Shown here: positions 45,640 to 53,324 of the stretch, one piece after another
Layout of the letters: the number at the start of each line of letters is the position of its first letter
How positions within the stretch are numbered: the stretch's first letter is position 1
Assembly (NCBI GenBank): GCA_949948735.1
Contig: CATLGV010000008.1
Coordinates: 62,001-126,000, forward strand
Direction of reading: 5' to 3'
Length of the DNA: 64,000 nucleotides
Origin: an uncultured Lachnospiraceae bacterium
Lineage (GTDB): Bacteria; Bacillota; Clostridia; Lachnospirales; Lachnospiraceae
Notes under the pieces: generated by a model
What the model saw: the letters and a program-made list of their open reading frames with translations, nothing else
The model's database searches: none
What the model was told of the DNA's origin: nothing
Translations under genes and position numbers: made by a program

Positions 45640-46443
45640 ATGCAAAAAGACAAAAAACAGTTCAAAATAGCAGACAGGACGCCGTTGGCCAACGCGCAGA
45701 ATTTTATAACGGACAGGAAATTGATTGAACGGATTGTACGGTTGGGCGGTATCGATAAGACAGATACCGTGATTGAAATCGGGACGGGAAAGGGGCAGCT
45801 GACCGGGGAGCTGTGCCGCAGGAGCGGGTATGTTTATTCCGTCGAGCTTGACAGACGGCTGTATGAGCATGCGGGCAGACGGCTGGCCGGGATTTCGAAT
45901 CTGAAGCTGATCTGCGGGGATTTCCTGCGGTATGCGCTGCCTCAAAGAGGTAATTACAAGGTGTTTGCCAATATCCCGTATTTTATCACGACGCAGATTG
46001 TCGACAAGCTGACGGGTGCGCCCAACCCGGCGTCGGATATCTGGCTGATCATGGAGAAAGGCGCGGCAAAGCGGTTTCTCGGTATAGGAAGGGAGACGGA
46101 AAAATCCCTGCTGCTCAAGGTGCGCTGGGAGATGGAAATACGATATTATTTCCGGCGGGAGGACTTTCATCCGATGCCGGCGGTGGATTCGGTGCTGGTA
46201 CACTTTTCGCGGAAGGAGACGCCCGATTTGACGCCAAAAGAATATGCGGCATTCCGGGGATTTGTAGAAAAGGCAATGAAATACGGCATCTGCGGACGGG
46301 CAGGGATGCTCACGAAACGGCAGGCGGCCGCAGCGCTTGGGCGGGCGGGACTGCCGCACGGGCATCGGGACGGCGTCACGCTGTATATCCAGTGGCTTTG
46401 CCTGTTCCGATGCTGGCAGCAGCTTTACGGCAGACGCCATTGA
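45640..46443 (+). CDS. erm: Erm-family 23S rRNA adenine N6-methyltransferase
   Basis: 267 residues. SAM-binding motif EIGTGKGQLT, the acidic VELD motif and the catalytic NIPYFITT (N-I-P-Y/F) place it in the Erm/KsgA group; NIPY rather than NLPY, and the order of the C-terminal part, favour Erm. Such enzymes methylate A2058 of 23S rRNA and confer resistance to macrolides, lincosamides and streptogramin B. Resistance is inferred from the family only, and the exact Erm class is not assigned. AGGAGG is 6 nt before the ATG. It converges with chromate transporter genes. Confidence 0.82.
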   Translation: MQKDKKQFKIADRTPLANAQNFITDRKLIERIVRLGGIDKTDTVIEIGTGKGQLTGELCRRSGYVYSVELDRRLYEHAGRRLAGISNLKLICGDFLRYALPQRGNYKVFANIPYFITTQIVDKLTGAPNPASDIWLIMEKGAAKRFLGIGRETEKSLLLKVRWEMEIRYYFRREDFHPMPAVDSVLVHFSRKETPDLTPKEYAAFRGFVEKAMKYGICGRAGMLTKRQAAAALGRAGLPHGHRDGVTLYIQWLCLFRCWQQLYGRRH

Positions 46444-46448
46444 CTGCG

Positions 46449-47015
46449 CTACACAATCAGGTACAGCAGGGTTCCGACAACGCCGGAGCCTAAGATAATC
46501 TTAATTGCGCCCAGCTTAAATTTGCGCAGCAGGAAGAGGCAGATGAAAAACAGCCCGATTTCGATGGCCTTGAGGTTGTCCGGGTGGAAATCAACCTGTT
46601 CGTTTTTGAAAACGGCGAGGGTCAGAATCGACAGCCCCGCACAGGAAATCAGGGATACGACAGCGGGCCGCAGACAGCCCAGCACTGTCTGGACGCCTGA
46701 AAAATTGCGGTATTTGTAGTAATAGTAGGCCAGTATCAGACAGATTGTAAAAGGCATGAGGATACAGCCAAGCGTACAGATGACGGCGCCGGGGATCCCG
46801 GCAAGGCGCATCCCGACAAAGGTCGCGGAGTTGATGGAAATCGGCCCGGGCGTCATTTCCGCGATGGTAATCAGGTCGGCAAACTCCTCAATCGTCATCA
46901 GGCCCCATACGTTTACGATTTGGTTCTGAATCAGCGGAATGGCGGCATAGCCTCCGCCGACGCTGAACATGCCGACCTGCAGAAAGCTGAAAAATAATTT
47001 TAAAATAACAGGCAT
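46449..47015 (-). CDS. Chromate transporter family protein, second half-size subunit
   Basis: 188 residues with about five hydrophobic segments. Motifs of the CHR family: FSVGGGYAAIPLI near the N-terminus and TPGPISIN after the second segment. Short CHR proteins usually occur as adjacent pairs that together form the transporter; the partner lies 1 nt upstream on the same strand. They export chromate, or related anions such as sulfate, in some organisms; substrate here is unproven. Confidence 0.9.
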   Translation of the reverse strand: MPVILKLFFSFLQVGMFSVGGGYAAIPLIQNQIVNVWGLMTIEEFADLITIAEMTPGPISINSATFVGMRLAGIPGAVICTLGCILMPFTICLILAYYYYKYRNFSGVQTVLGCLRPAVVSLISCAGLSILTLAVFKNEQVDFHPDNLKAIEIGLFFICLFLLRKFKLGAIKIILGSGVVGTLLYLIV

Positions 47016-47016
47016 T

Positions 47017-47607
47017 TTACTGTTCCCTCCTATCCGACGGGGATACTTTTTCCAGGATTACGCATATAATACCGGCAGCTAAGCATAGTAGTATGATGAG
47101 CATTGCGCTGATGTCAAGGAAATATCCCATAATAAAGGTGACCACCATGAGAACGACGTAGAGGATGCGTCTGGTGGCAAGTACGTTTTTGGCCAGATTA
47201 ATCACAACGTCGAAAATGACGGCGGCGACGCCTGCGCGCATAACCGTCAGTGCCGTTGTGATGACAGGGTTGCTGCGAAACTGGTCATAGAATACGGCAA
47301 TCAGGGAAAGCAGTATCATGGGCGGGAGAATCGTGCCTGCAACGGCAACCAGTGAACCGATAATGCCATGCAGGCGAAAGCCCAGGAGGACGGAGGCATT
47401 TACGGGAATCGGGCCGGGGGCGGACTGCGCGATGGCGGTGATGTCGAGCATTTCGTCCTCCTCGAGCCAGCGGCGCTCCTCCACGACCTTTTTCTTCATC
47501 AGGGAGACAATGACAAAGCCCCCGCCGAAGGTACAGGCGCTGAGTGCGAACATACTGCAGAACAGCTGCCTTAATAATTTCATATTTAATGTTCCTTTTT
47601 GGTTCAT
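47017..47607 (-). CDS. Chromate transporter family protein, first half-size subunit
   Basis: About 196 residues. Motifs FGGGFVIVSLM and APGPIPVN match the CHR family. ATG 47607 has GAAGGAAG 8 nt upstream; an ATG at 47583 is possible. Followed by the second CHR gene with 1 bp between them, the typical paired arrangement with opposite topologies. Confidence 0.9.
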   Translation of the reverse strand: MNQKGTLNMKLLRQLFCSMFALSACTFGGGFVIVSLMKKKVVEERRWLEEDEMLDITAIAQSAPGPIPVNASVLLGFRLHGIIGSLVAVAGTILPPMILLSLIAVFYDQFRSNPVITTALTVMRAGVAAVIFDVVINLAKNVLATRRILYVVLMVVTFIMGYFLDISAMLIILLCLAAGIICVILEKVSPSDRREQ

Positions 47608-47704
47608 AGCGAGCTTCCTTCCTTTCAAAAAGGTTTATTTACTGGAATATATAGTGTCAGTATTTCCTGATTGTAAAGAAAAATGCATTGCCCCTGCGGC
47701 AGGG

Positions 47705-47750
47705 GAGAGAAAAAGCCTTATACGGCTGTTTGGACGGCGCATAAGGCTTT
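47705..47750 (-). terminator. Terminator of the tRNA-Val gene (minus strand)
   Basis: AAAGCCTTAT (reading leftwards from 47750) pairs with ATAAGGCTTT (47721-47712), then a T-rich run. It lies 36 nt after the tRNA 3' end. Confidence 0.75.
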
Positions 47751-47785
47751 GACAATCTTATATTATAGATAAACAGGTAAGAAAA

Positions 47786-47858
47786 TGGGGCCTATAGGGC
47801 TCGAACCTATGACCCTCTGCTTGTAAGGCAGATGCTCTCCCAGCTGAGCTAAGACCCC
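47786..47858 (-). tRNA. tRNA-Val (anticodon TAC)
   Basis: A full cloverleaf on the minus strand: acceptor GGGGTCT/AGGCCCC, D arm GCTC..GAGC, anticodon stem TCTGC/GCAGA with loop CTTACAA (anticodon TAC at 47825-47823), T arm with TTCGAGC. Discriminator A; CCA is not encoded. Promoter and terminator flank it. Confidence 0.96.
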
Positions 47859-47899
47859 AAATCTTGATATAGAATGCGCCGTCTTGCGGCTACTTTTAT

Positions 47900-47928
47900 A
47901 CTATACTAATTATTTTGGAAAAAGTCAA
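47900..47928 (-). promoter_or_regulatory. Promoter of tRNA-Val
   Basis: On the minus strand TTGACT (47928-47923), 17-bp spacer, TATAGT (47905-47900), about 42 nt upstream of the tRNA. Confidence 0.8.
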
Positions 47929-48013
47929 CAGTTTTTATGGATTTGTTAAAGACTTTATCTATTTTGATTTTTGTGTTACACTTGAAAGGGTTTTGTAACA
48001 ATCGCCCGCTTTT

Positions 48014-48020
48014 TGTCGAA
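48014..48020 (+). promoter_or_regulatory. 0A-box-like site before the flavodoxin-fold pair
   Basis: TGTCGAA, an exact match to the Spo0A box, 37 nt before the ATG at 48058. A 7-bp match is expected several times by chance in 64 kb, so this is only a candidate. Confidence 0.3.
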
Positions 48021-48057
48021 TAAGCTCCGGTGGGGCGGTTATGAAAGGAATGAACGG

Positions 48058-48504
48058 ATGAAGCTGATAGTGCATGACCTGTGCGAAGAGCTGTGGCAGG
48101 GTCTGAACATACATGTAAAAGAGCGCGACCGGGTGATTTGTGAGCGGGAGAAGCGCGACATCGATGAGTTTATCGGAGAATGCCGTCAGCTTGTGCTGAT
48201 CAGCAGATGCGTTTACGGCGGCTTCAGCCCGTTTATACAGGGGGTTCTCGAGCGGTGCAGGGCGCGGTTCGAGCCGCTGCTTGAGGTTCGGTACGGACGG
48301 ACGCGCTATCGGATGAATCCCGTAAGTAAGAACCTGTTTGGAATGGTGTGCTGCTTTTACGGAGACGGTATCACGGCCGAGGAGGAGGAATCCGCGCGGC
48401 TGCTGTGTGTGTCCAACGGCATATCGCTGCAGGCCGCAGGCGTGCAGGTCCTGTTTTGCGACCGGCCGGAGAAGGTTCAGGTTATAAGCGGTATTTTGAT
48501 ATAG
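48058..48504 (+). CDS. Flavodoxin/FMN-reductase-fold protein (short)
   Basis: About 148 residues. LVLISRCVYGGFSPFIQGVLER resembles the phosphate/FMN-loop and following helix of NAD(P)H-dependent FMN reductase-like proteins, and the C-terminal half keeps the alternating pattern. The usual N-terminal GSPR-type loop is missing. ATG 48058 is preceded by AAAGGAA. A second protein with the same fold follows 16 nt later, so they may form a heterodimer. FMN binding is unproven. Confidence 0.6.
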   Translation: MKLIVHDLCEELWQGLNIHVKERDRVICEREKRDIDEFIGECRQLVLISRCVYGGFSPFIQGVLERCRARFEPLLEVRYGRTRYRMNPVSKNLFGMVCCFYGDGITAEEEESARLLCVSNGISLQAAGVQVLFCDRPEKVQVISGILI

Positions 48505-48520
48505 TAAGAGGGAAGAAGAA

Positions 48521-49126
48521 ATGATATTATTACTGAACGGCGGTGTGGATATCGGGAAGGACGGCTTTCGGTATCTGGATAAGCTTAAGGAAAATATGGC
48601 GTCCGAGGAACAGGTGACGATTTTGCTCGACAAGGGTATTGACTGGGAGTGGACGAACCGCTGTCTGGAGGAAGCGGCGGCAATTGTGCTGGTGAGCGGT
48701 GTCTGCATGGACGGCGTACCGTCCCATGTCCTGCGGTTTCTCGAGGCGGTGGAGCAGGAGGTGATCGGCGGGGAATGCATACCGGGCAAATTTTACGCGA
48801 TTCTGTATACGGATTTGTATGAAGGGGAACAGACCGGCGCGGCGATGAGCATTCTCAAGAGCTTCTGCCGCCATGCGAATATTACGTGGGGAAGAGGACT
48901 TGGAATCGGTGGAAACAGCATGAAACCCGGCATGAAATGGGGATTGCTGTCGTTTCCAGGCCTGCGTCGGCGTATTTGCAGCCGCCTTGACGTGCCGCTT
49001 ATGGAGCATGCGATGTTTATCCGGGAGTGTATGCAGGGCAAGGACGGATACATAAGCTCTGCCTGTGTTTCGAGGGCGAACTATATGCGGCATGTGAATC
49101 GGGCCTCCCGGAAGAAACATGCGTAA
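48521..49126 (+). CDS. Flavodoxin-fold-like protein paired with the upstream gene
   Basis: 201 residues. AAAIVLVSGVCMDGVPSHVLRFLE and FYAILYTDLYEGEQTGAAMSILKSFC look like the middle strands of a flavodoxin or NAD(P)H:FMN reductase fold; the N-terminus lacks the usual SxxxxS loop. The last 40 residues are basic. GAGGGAAGAAG precedes the ATG. It overlaps nothing and ends before the spo0A-like promoter region. Function unknown. Confidence 0.55.
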   Translation: MILLLNGGVDIGKDGFRYLDKLKENMASEEQVTILLDKGIDWEWTNRCLEEAAAIVLVSGVCMDGVPSHVLRFLEAVEQEVIGGECIPGKFYAILYTDLYEGEQTGAAMSILKSFCRHANITWGRGLGIGGNSMKPGMKWGLLSFPGLRRRICSRLDVPLMEHAMFIRECMQGKDGYISSACVSRANYMRHVNRASRKKHA

Positions 49127-49179
49127 AAATCGCGTAAAATTAGAAAAAGCGAGTTCTTTCAAAAAAAGTTTTTAGTTCT

Positions 49180-49222
49180 TTCGACAGGAAAATACAGCCT
49201 TTTTTGTTATAATAGTTCGAGA
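49180..49222 (+). promoter_or_regulatory. 0A box and extended -10 promoter of the spo0A-like gene
   Basis: TTCGACA at 49180-49186 is the exact reverse complement of the Spo0A box TGTCGAA. TATAAT with an extended TGT lies at 49208-49213, and a one-mismatch second box TTCGAGA at 49216-49222. The first box is placed where a -35 would be, as in Spo0A-activated promoters. Confidence 0.6.
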
Positions 49223-49279
49223 TTTAGGGAAAATCGGCCGAAGATGTGGTTATCGCAAAAAATATGCGATAAGTAACAG

Positions 49280-49309
49280 TTGCAAGATAAATTGATATTC
49301 CGATATAAT
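49280..49309 (+). promoter_or_regulatory. Second promoter of the spo0A-like gene
   Basis: TTGCAA at 49280-49285, an 18-bp spacer and TATAAT at 49304-49309, about 85 nt before the ATG. Confidence 0.6.
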
Positions 49310-49394
49310 GAGCTTGCCAATTTCTAGTAGTTTTTGTAGTTCTATACAATTAAGTATATGATTTTGGCGATTTAAGTATAAGGAGGTAGGGTTT

Positions 49395-49943
49395 ATGGAA
49401 CAGCTCAACGTAACGACATCGGAAGATAACGAGAGAATTTTCAGAATACTTAGCGATTTGCTGACGAAGGATAAGGAATTTCAGATTATGATAACGGTGC
49501 CAACAAGCACGAAAAGTCTGCGGCAGGAGAACGAATCCCTTCTTGGCAGCGGAACCGATAGCAAAGCGGTAAATACCGGACAGAAGAATACGCATGACCT
49601 TGAGAAGGACGTAACGGATATGATACACGAGATTGGCGTTCCGGCGCATATTAAGGGATACCAGTATCTGAGGGAAGCGATTATGATGTCGGTGGAGGAT
49701 GTGGAAATGCTCAATTCCATCACAAAAATTCTGTATCCCTCTATCGCGAAGAAATACCAGACGACCTCAAGCCGGGTGGAACGGGCAATCCGCCATGCGA
49801 TCGAGGTTGCATGGAGCAGAGGCAAAATGGAGACTCTGGATGCATTCTTTGGCTACACGATTAATATCGGCAAAGGCAAGCCCACCAATTCGGAATTCAT
49901 AGCGCTGATTGCCGATAAGATAAGATTACATTACAGAAGCTAG
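49395..49943 (+). CDS. Spo0A-like DNA-binding protein lacking the receiver domain
   Basis: 182 residues. From about residue 75 the sequence matches the Spo0A effector domain: [40 protein letters not shown] (recognition helix) and [17 protein letters not shown]. The first ~75 residues are not a receiver: no acidic pocket, no phospho-Asp, no Lys; they are polar with a Gln/Asn/Gly linker. It could bind 0A boxes without phosphorylation, or compete with full Spo0A. The RBS is AAGGAGG. Divergence from Spo0A argues for a paralogue, not a truncated gene. Confidence 0.85.
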   Translation: MEQLNVTTSEDNERIFRILSDLLTKDKEFQIMITVPTSTKSLRQENESLLGSGTDSKAVNTGQKNTHDLEKDVTDMIHEIGVPAHIKGYQYLREAIMMSVEDVEMLNSITKILYPSIAKKYQTTSSRVERAIRHAIEVAWSRGKMETLDAFFGYTINIGKGKPTNSEFIALIADKIRLHYRS

Positions 49944-49970
49944 AAAAAAGCTAGAAAAATCACGAATTTC

Positions 49971-50000
49971 TTTACATCCCAAGGGTGTCTGTTGTATAAT
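49971..50000 (+). promoter_or_regulatory. Promoter of glgA
   Basis: TTTACA at 49971-49976, an 18-bp spacer and TATAAT at 49995-50000, 55 nt before the ATG. Confidence 0.75.
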
Positions 50001-50055
50001 TTAAAAGATAGATTATACTTTCTATGGAATAATAAATGAGGAAAGGACTGTTGGT

Positions 50056-51504
50056 ATGAAAAACATTTTGTTTATAGCCTCAGAAGGCGTGCCATTTATT
50101 AAGACAGGCGGACTCGCGGATGTAGTAGGCTCGTTACCTAAATACTATGACAAGAGATATTTTGATGCAAGGGTAATACTTCCGAAGTATATGTGTATGT
50201 CGGAAAACATGAAGTCACTGTTGCAGTACAGAACGCATTTCTATATGGATTTTATGGGACAGAACGAATATGTGGGCGTGCTGGAGGCTCAGTATGACGG
50301 CATCACTTATTATTTCATCGATAACGAGAAGATGTTTGGCGGTTTCAAGCCCTATAGCGACGATGCTGTCGGAGAGATTACAAAGTTTGTATTCTTTTCG
50401 AAGGCGGCGCTGTCGATACTGCCGGTTGTAGGCTTCAGACCGGAGCTGATTCACTGCCATGACTGGCAGACAGGAATCATTCCCGTGTATCTGAAGGAAA
50501 GATTTTCTCAGGGGGATTTTTATAAGGGAATCAAATCCGTTATGACGATTCACAACCTCAAATTCCAGGGCATCTACGATATTAAGACCGTTCAGCGGAT
50601 TACAGGCCTGGACAGCTCTTATTTCGCGCCGGATAAGCTGGGATATTTTAAGGACGGGAACCTTTTAAAGGGCGGCCTTACGTATGCGGATGCGATCACA
50701 ACCGTGAGCGAAACCTATGCGGAGGAGATAAAGACGGATTTCTACGGAGAGAAGCTCAACGGCCTGCTTGCGGCCAGGAGCAATGATCTGCGCGGTATCG
50801 TAAACGGCATCGATTACGATCAGTACAACCCGCAGACGGACGGATACATTGTACACCGTTACAATGCAGAGAACTTCCGGAGAGAGAAGATTAAGAACAA
50901 GAGAGAGCTGCAGCGCCAGCTTGGCATGGAGGAGAACGACAAGCTGATGATGCTCGGCATCGTGTCGAGACTGACCGACCAGAAGGGTATGGATTTAGTT
51001 GCGTATATTATGGATGAGATGTGCGGTACGGACAGCGTCCAGCTGGTAGTGCTGGGTACGGGTGAGGAGCAGTATGAGAATATGTTCCGTCATTTCGACT
51101 GGAAGTATCATGGCAAGGTTTCCGCGAATATCTATTATTCGGAGGAGCTTTCTCATAGAATTTACGCAGGCTGCGATGCCTTTCTGATGCCTTCCCTGTT
51201 CGAGCCGTGCGGTCTGAGCCAGCTGATGGCGCTTCGTTACGGTACGGTGCCCATCGTGCGGGAGACCGGCGGGTTGAAGGATACGGTAGAGCCTTATAAT
51301 GAATTCGAGAACCGGGGTACAGGATTTAGCTTTACGAACTATAACGCGCATGAGATGCTGCGTACGATTCGGTATGCGGAGCGCATTTATTACGACAGAA
51401 AGCGCGATTGGAATAAGATTATCGAGAGAGCGATGGCAACGGATTATTCATGGAGCGTGTCTGCGCTGAAGTACCAGGCAATGTATGACTGGCTGATTGG
51501 ATAA
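50056..51504 (+). CDS. glgA: Glycogen synthase (ADP-glucose type)
   Basis: 482 residues, GT5 family. N-terminal KTGGLADV is the ADP-glucose-binding KxGGL motif at residues 16-20. The C-terminal domain has the nucleotide site SRLTDQKGMDL and the EPCGLSQLMALRYG region near residue 380. It elongates alpha-1,4-glucan from ADP-glucose. Other glycogen genes are not adjacent; glgA stands between a Spo0A-like gene and rqcH. In this neighbourhood it may link glucose 1-phosphate from phosphorolysis to storage, but that is inference. Confidence 0.96.
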   Translation: MKNILFIASEGVPFIKTGGLADVVGSLPKYYDKRYFDARVILPKYMCMSENMKSLLQYRTHFYMDFMGQNEYVGVLEAQYDGITYYFIDNEKMFGGFKPYSDDAVGEITKFVFFSKAALSILPVVGFRPELIHCHDWQTGIIPVYLKERFSQGDFYKGIKSVMTIHNLKFQGIYDIKTVQRITGLDSSYFAPDKLGYFKDGNLLKGGLTYADAITTVSETYAEEIKTDFYGEKLNGLLAARSNDLRGIVNGIDYDQYNPQTDGYIVHRYNAENFRREKIKNKRELQRQLGMEENDKLMMLGIVSRLTDQKGMDLVAYIMDEMCGTDSVQLVVLGTGEEQYENMFRHFDWKYHGKVSANIYYSEELSHRIYAGCDAFLMPSLFEPCGLSQLMALRYGTVPIVRETGGLKDTVEPYNEFENRGTGFSFTNYNAHEMLRTIRYAERIYYDRKRDWNKIIERAMATDYSWSVSALKYQAMYDWLIG

Positions 51505-51536
51505 GGTCCGCCGGGCAGCGTAGAAATGAGGAAGAA

Positions 51537-53270
51537 ATGGCTTTTGACGGAGTGACAATCGCATGTATTGTTAAAGAGCTGCAGGAGAAGCTGGCGGGCA
51601 GCAGGATTTACAAGATTGCACAGCCTGAGAGGGATGAGCTCCTTTTGACGATAAAGGGCGGCTGCGGGCAGGTAAAGCTGCTGATGTCTGCCGACGCTTC
51701 CCTGCCGCTGATTTATTTGACCGAGAAAAATAAAACAAGTCCGATGACGGCGCCGAATTTCTGCATGCTGCTCAGAAAGCACCTGCAGAATGCGCGTATT
51801 ATATCCGTGACACAGCCGGGGCTGGAGCGGATTGTCAGGCTGGAGCTGGAGCATCTCAACGAGCTTGGCGACGTGTGCCGGAAATATCTGCTGATAGAGC
51901 TTATGGGGAAGCACAGCAACATTATTTTCTGTGATGATCAGGACAGGATTATCGACAGCATCAAACATATTTCGGGGATGGTAAGCTCCGTGCGGGAGGT
52001 GCTGCCGGGACGTGAATATTTTATCCCGCGGACACAGGAGAAGGCGGAGCTGCTGACCGCTTCCCGCCAGGAGGCAGAACAGACCCTGAGCGCGCGGAGC
52101 ATGCACGTATATAAGGCAGTATATACCGGATTTACGGGGATTTCGCCGTGCATAGCGCATGAGATATGTTACCGGGCCGGCGTGGATTCGGAGAAGCCGA
52201 CGGGGACGCTTTCCGCGGAGGAGCTTTCCTCGGTTGCGGGAGCGCTTCTTGCGTTGGCGCAGGATATCAACGACGGATGCTTTTGGCCCAATGTGGTATA
52301 TGAGAATTGCCAGCCGGCGGAATACGCGGCGATAAGGCTGACCTCGTACGCGGAGGCTTCGGTAAAGCCGTTTGCGAATATCTCGGAGCTTTTGGAGTAT
52401 TACTATGCCGAGAAGAACGCCATTACGAGAATCCGGCAGCGTTCCGTGGATTTGCGAAGAATCGTCCAGACGGCGCTGGAGCGCAATATCAAGAAATATG
52501 ATTTGCAGACAAAGCAGCTGGCGGACACGCAGAAGCGGGAGAAATACCGGATTTACGGAGAGCTTCTCAACGCATACGGATATGAGGCGCCGGAAGGGGC
52601 CAAATCCATGGAGGCGCTCAATTATTACGATAACCAAATGATTACGATTCCGCTGGATCCGACATTGACCGCAGGGGAAAATGCGAAGAAGTATTTTGAG
52701 AAATACCAAAAGCTCAAACGGACGGACGAGGCGTTGACTACACTGATCAAAGAAACCGCGGCGGAGATTGGTCATCTCTCCTCAATTAACATGTCGCTTG
52801 AGATCGCGTTGAAGGAGGAGGATCTGGTGCAGATTAAGGAGGAGCTGATTGAAAGCGGCTATATCCGGAGAAAGGGCGGCGCCAGGCGCGAGAAGATTAC
52901 GAGCAGTCCGTTCCATTATATCAGCAGCGACGGTTATCATATTTATGTCGGGAAGAACAATTATCAGAATGAGGAGCTGACCTTTAAGTTTGCCGTTGGA
53001 AACGACTGGTGGTTCCACGCGAAGGGACTTCCCGGCTCGCATGTCATTGTGAAGTCCGGCGGAGAGGAGCTGCCCGACAGGGTATTCGAGGAGGCGGGCA
53101 GGCTTGCGGCGCATTATTCACAGGCCCGCGGACAGGAGAAGGTGGAGATAGACTACACGCAGAAAAAGAACGTAAAGAAGCCAAACGGGTCAAAGCCGGG
53201 CTTTGTGGTTTATTATACCAACTATTCGCTGGTGATTGACTCGGATATTTCGGGCCTTCAGCTTCTATAA
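51537..53270 (+). CDS. rqcH: RqcH/NEMF-family ribosome quality control protein (NFACT)
   Basis: 577 residues of NFACT-N, two helix-hairpin-helix/coiled-coil and NFACT-R domains. N-terminus MAFDGVTIACIVKELQEKLAGSRIYKIAQ and C-terminal GYHIYVGKNNYQNEELTFKFA and WWFHAKGLPGSHVIV are family signatures. RqcH binds stalled 50S subunits and adds alanine tails that mark the nascent chain for degradation. Older annotations call it fibronectin-binding protein A. It follows glgA by 32 nt and is terminated by a hairpin. Confidence 0.94.
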   Translation: MAFDGVTIACIVKELQEKLAGSRIYKIAQPERDELLLTIKGGCGQVKLLMSADASLPLIYLTEKNKTSPMTAPNFCMLLRKHLQNARIISVTQPGLERIVRLELEHLNELGDVCRKYLLIELMGKHSNIIFCDDQDRIIDSIKHISGMVSSVREVLPGREYFIPRTQEKAELLTASRQEAEQTLSARSMHVYKAVYTGFTGISPCIAHEICYRAGVDSEKPTGTLSAEELSSVAGALLALAQDINDGCFWPNVVYENCQPAEYAAIRLTSYAEASVKPFANISELLEYYYAEKNAITRIRQRSVDLRRIVQTALERNIKKYDLQTKQLADTQKREKYRIYGELLNAYGYEAPEGAKSMEALNYYDNQMITIPLDPTLTAGENAKKYFEKYQKLKRTDEALTTLIKETAAEIGHLSSINMSLEIALKEEDLVQIKEELIESGYIRRKGGARREKITSSPFHYISSDGYHIYVGKNNYQNEELTFKFAVGNDWWFHAKGLPGSHVIVKSGGEELPDRVFEEAGRLAAHYSQARGQEKVEIDYTQKKNVKKPNGSKPGFVVYYTNYSLVIDSDISGLQLL

Positions 53271-53295
53271 CATACAAAGCATATACAAATTTTTG

Positions 53296-53319
53296 AACGC
53301 AGGCTGCGAAGCCTGCGTT
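53296..53319. terminator. Bidirectional terminator between rqcH and yfhO
   Basis: AACGCAGGC (53296-53304) pairs with GCCTGCGTT (53311-53319), with T on the plus side and A before it, so it can end transcripts from both sides. Confidence 0.75.
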
Positions 53320-53324
53320 TGTTG

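Noticed and set aside
45640-46443. KsgA (16S rRNA dimethyltransferase) for the methyltransferase
   Set aside because: NIPYFITT instead of KsgA's NLPY, and the C-terminal layout and context, fit Erm better; not fully excluded.
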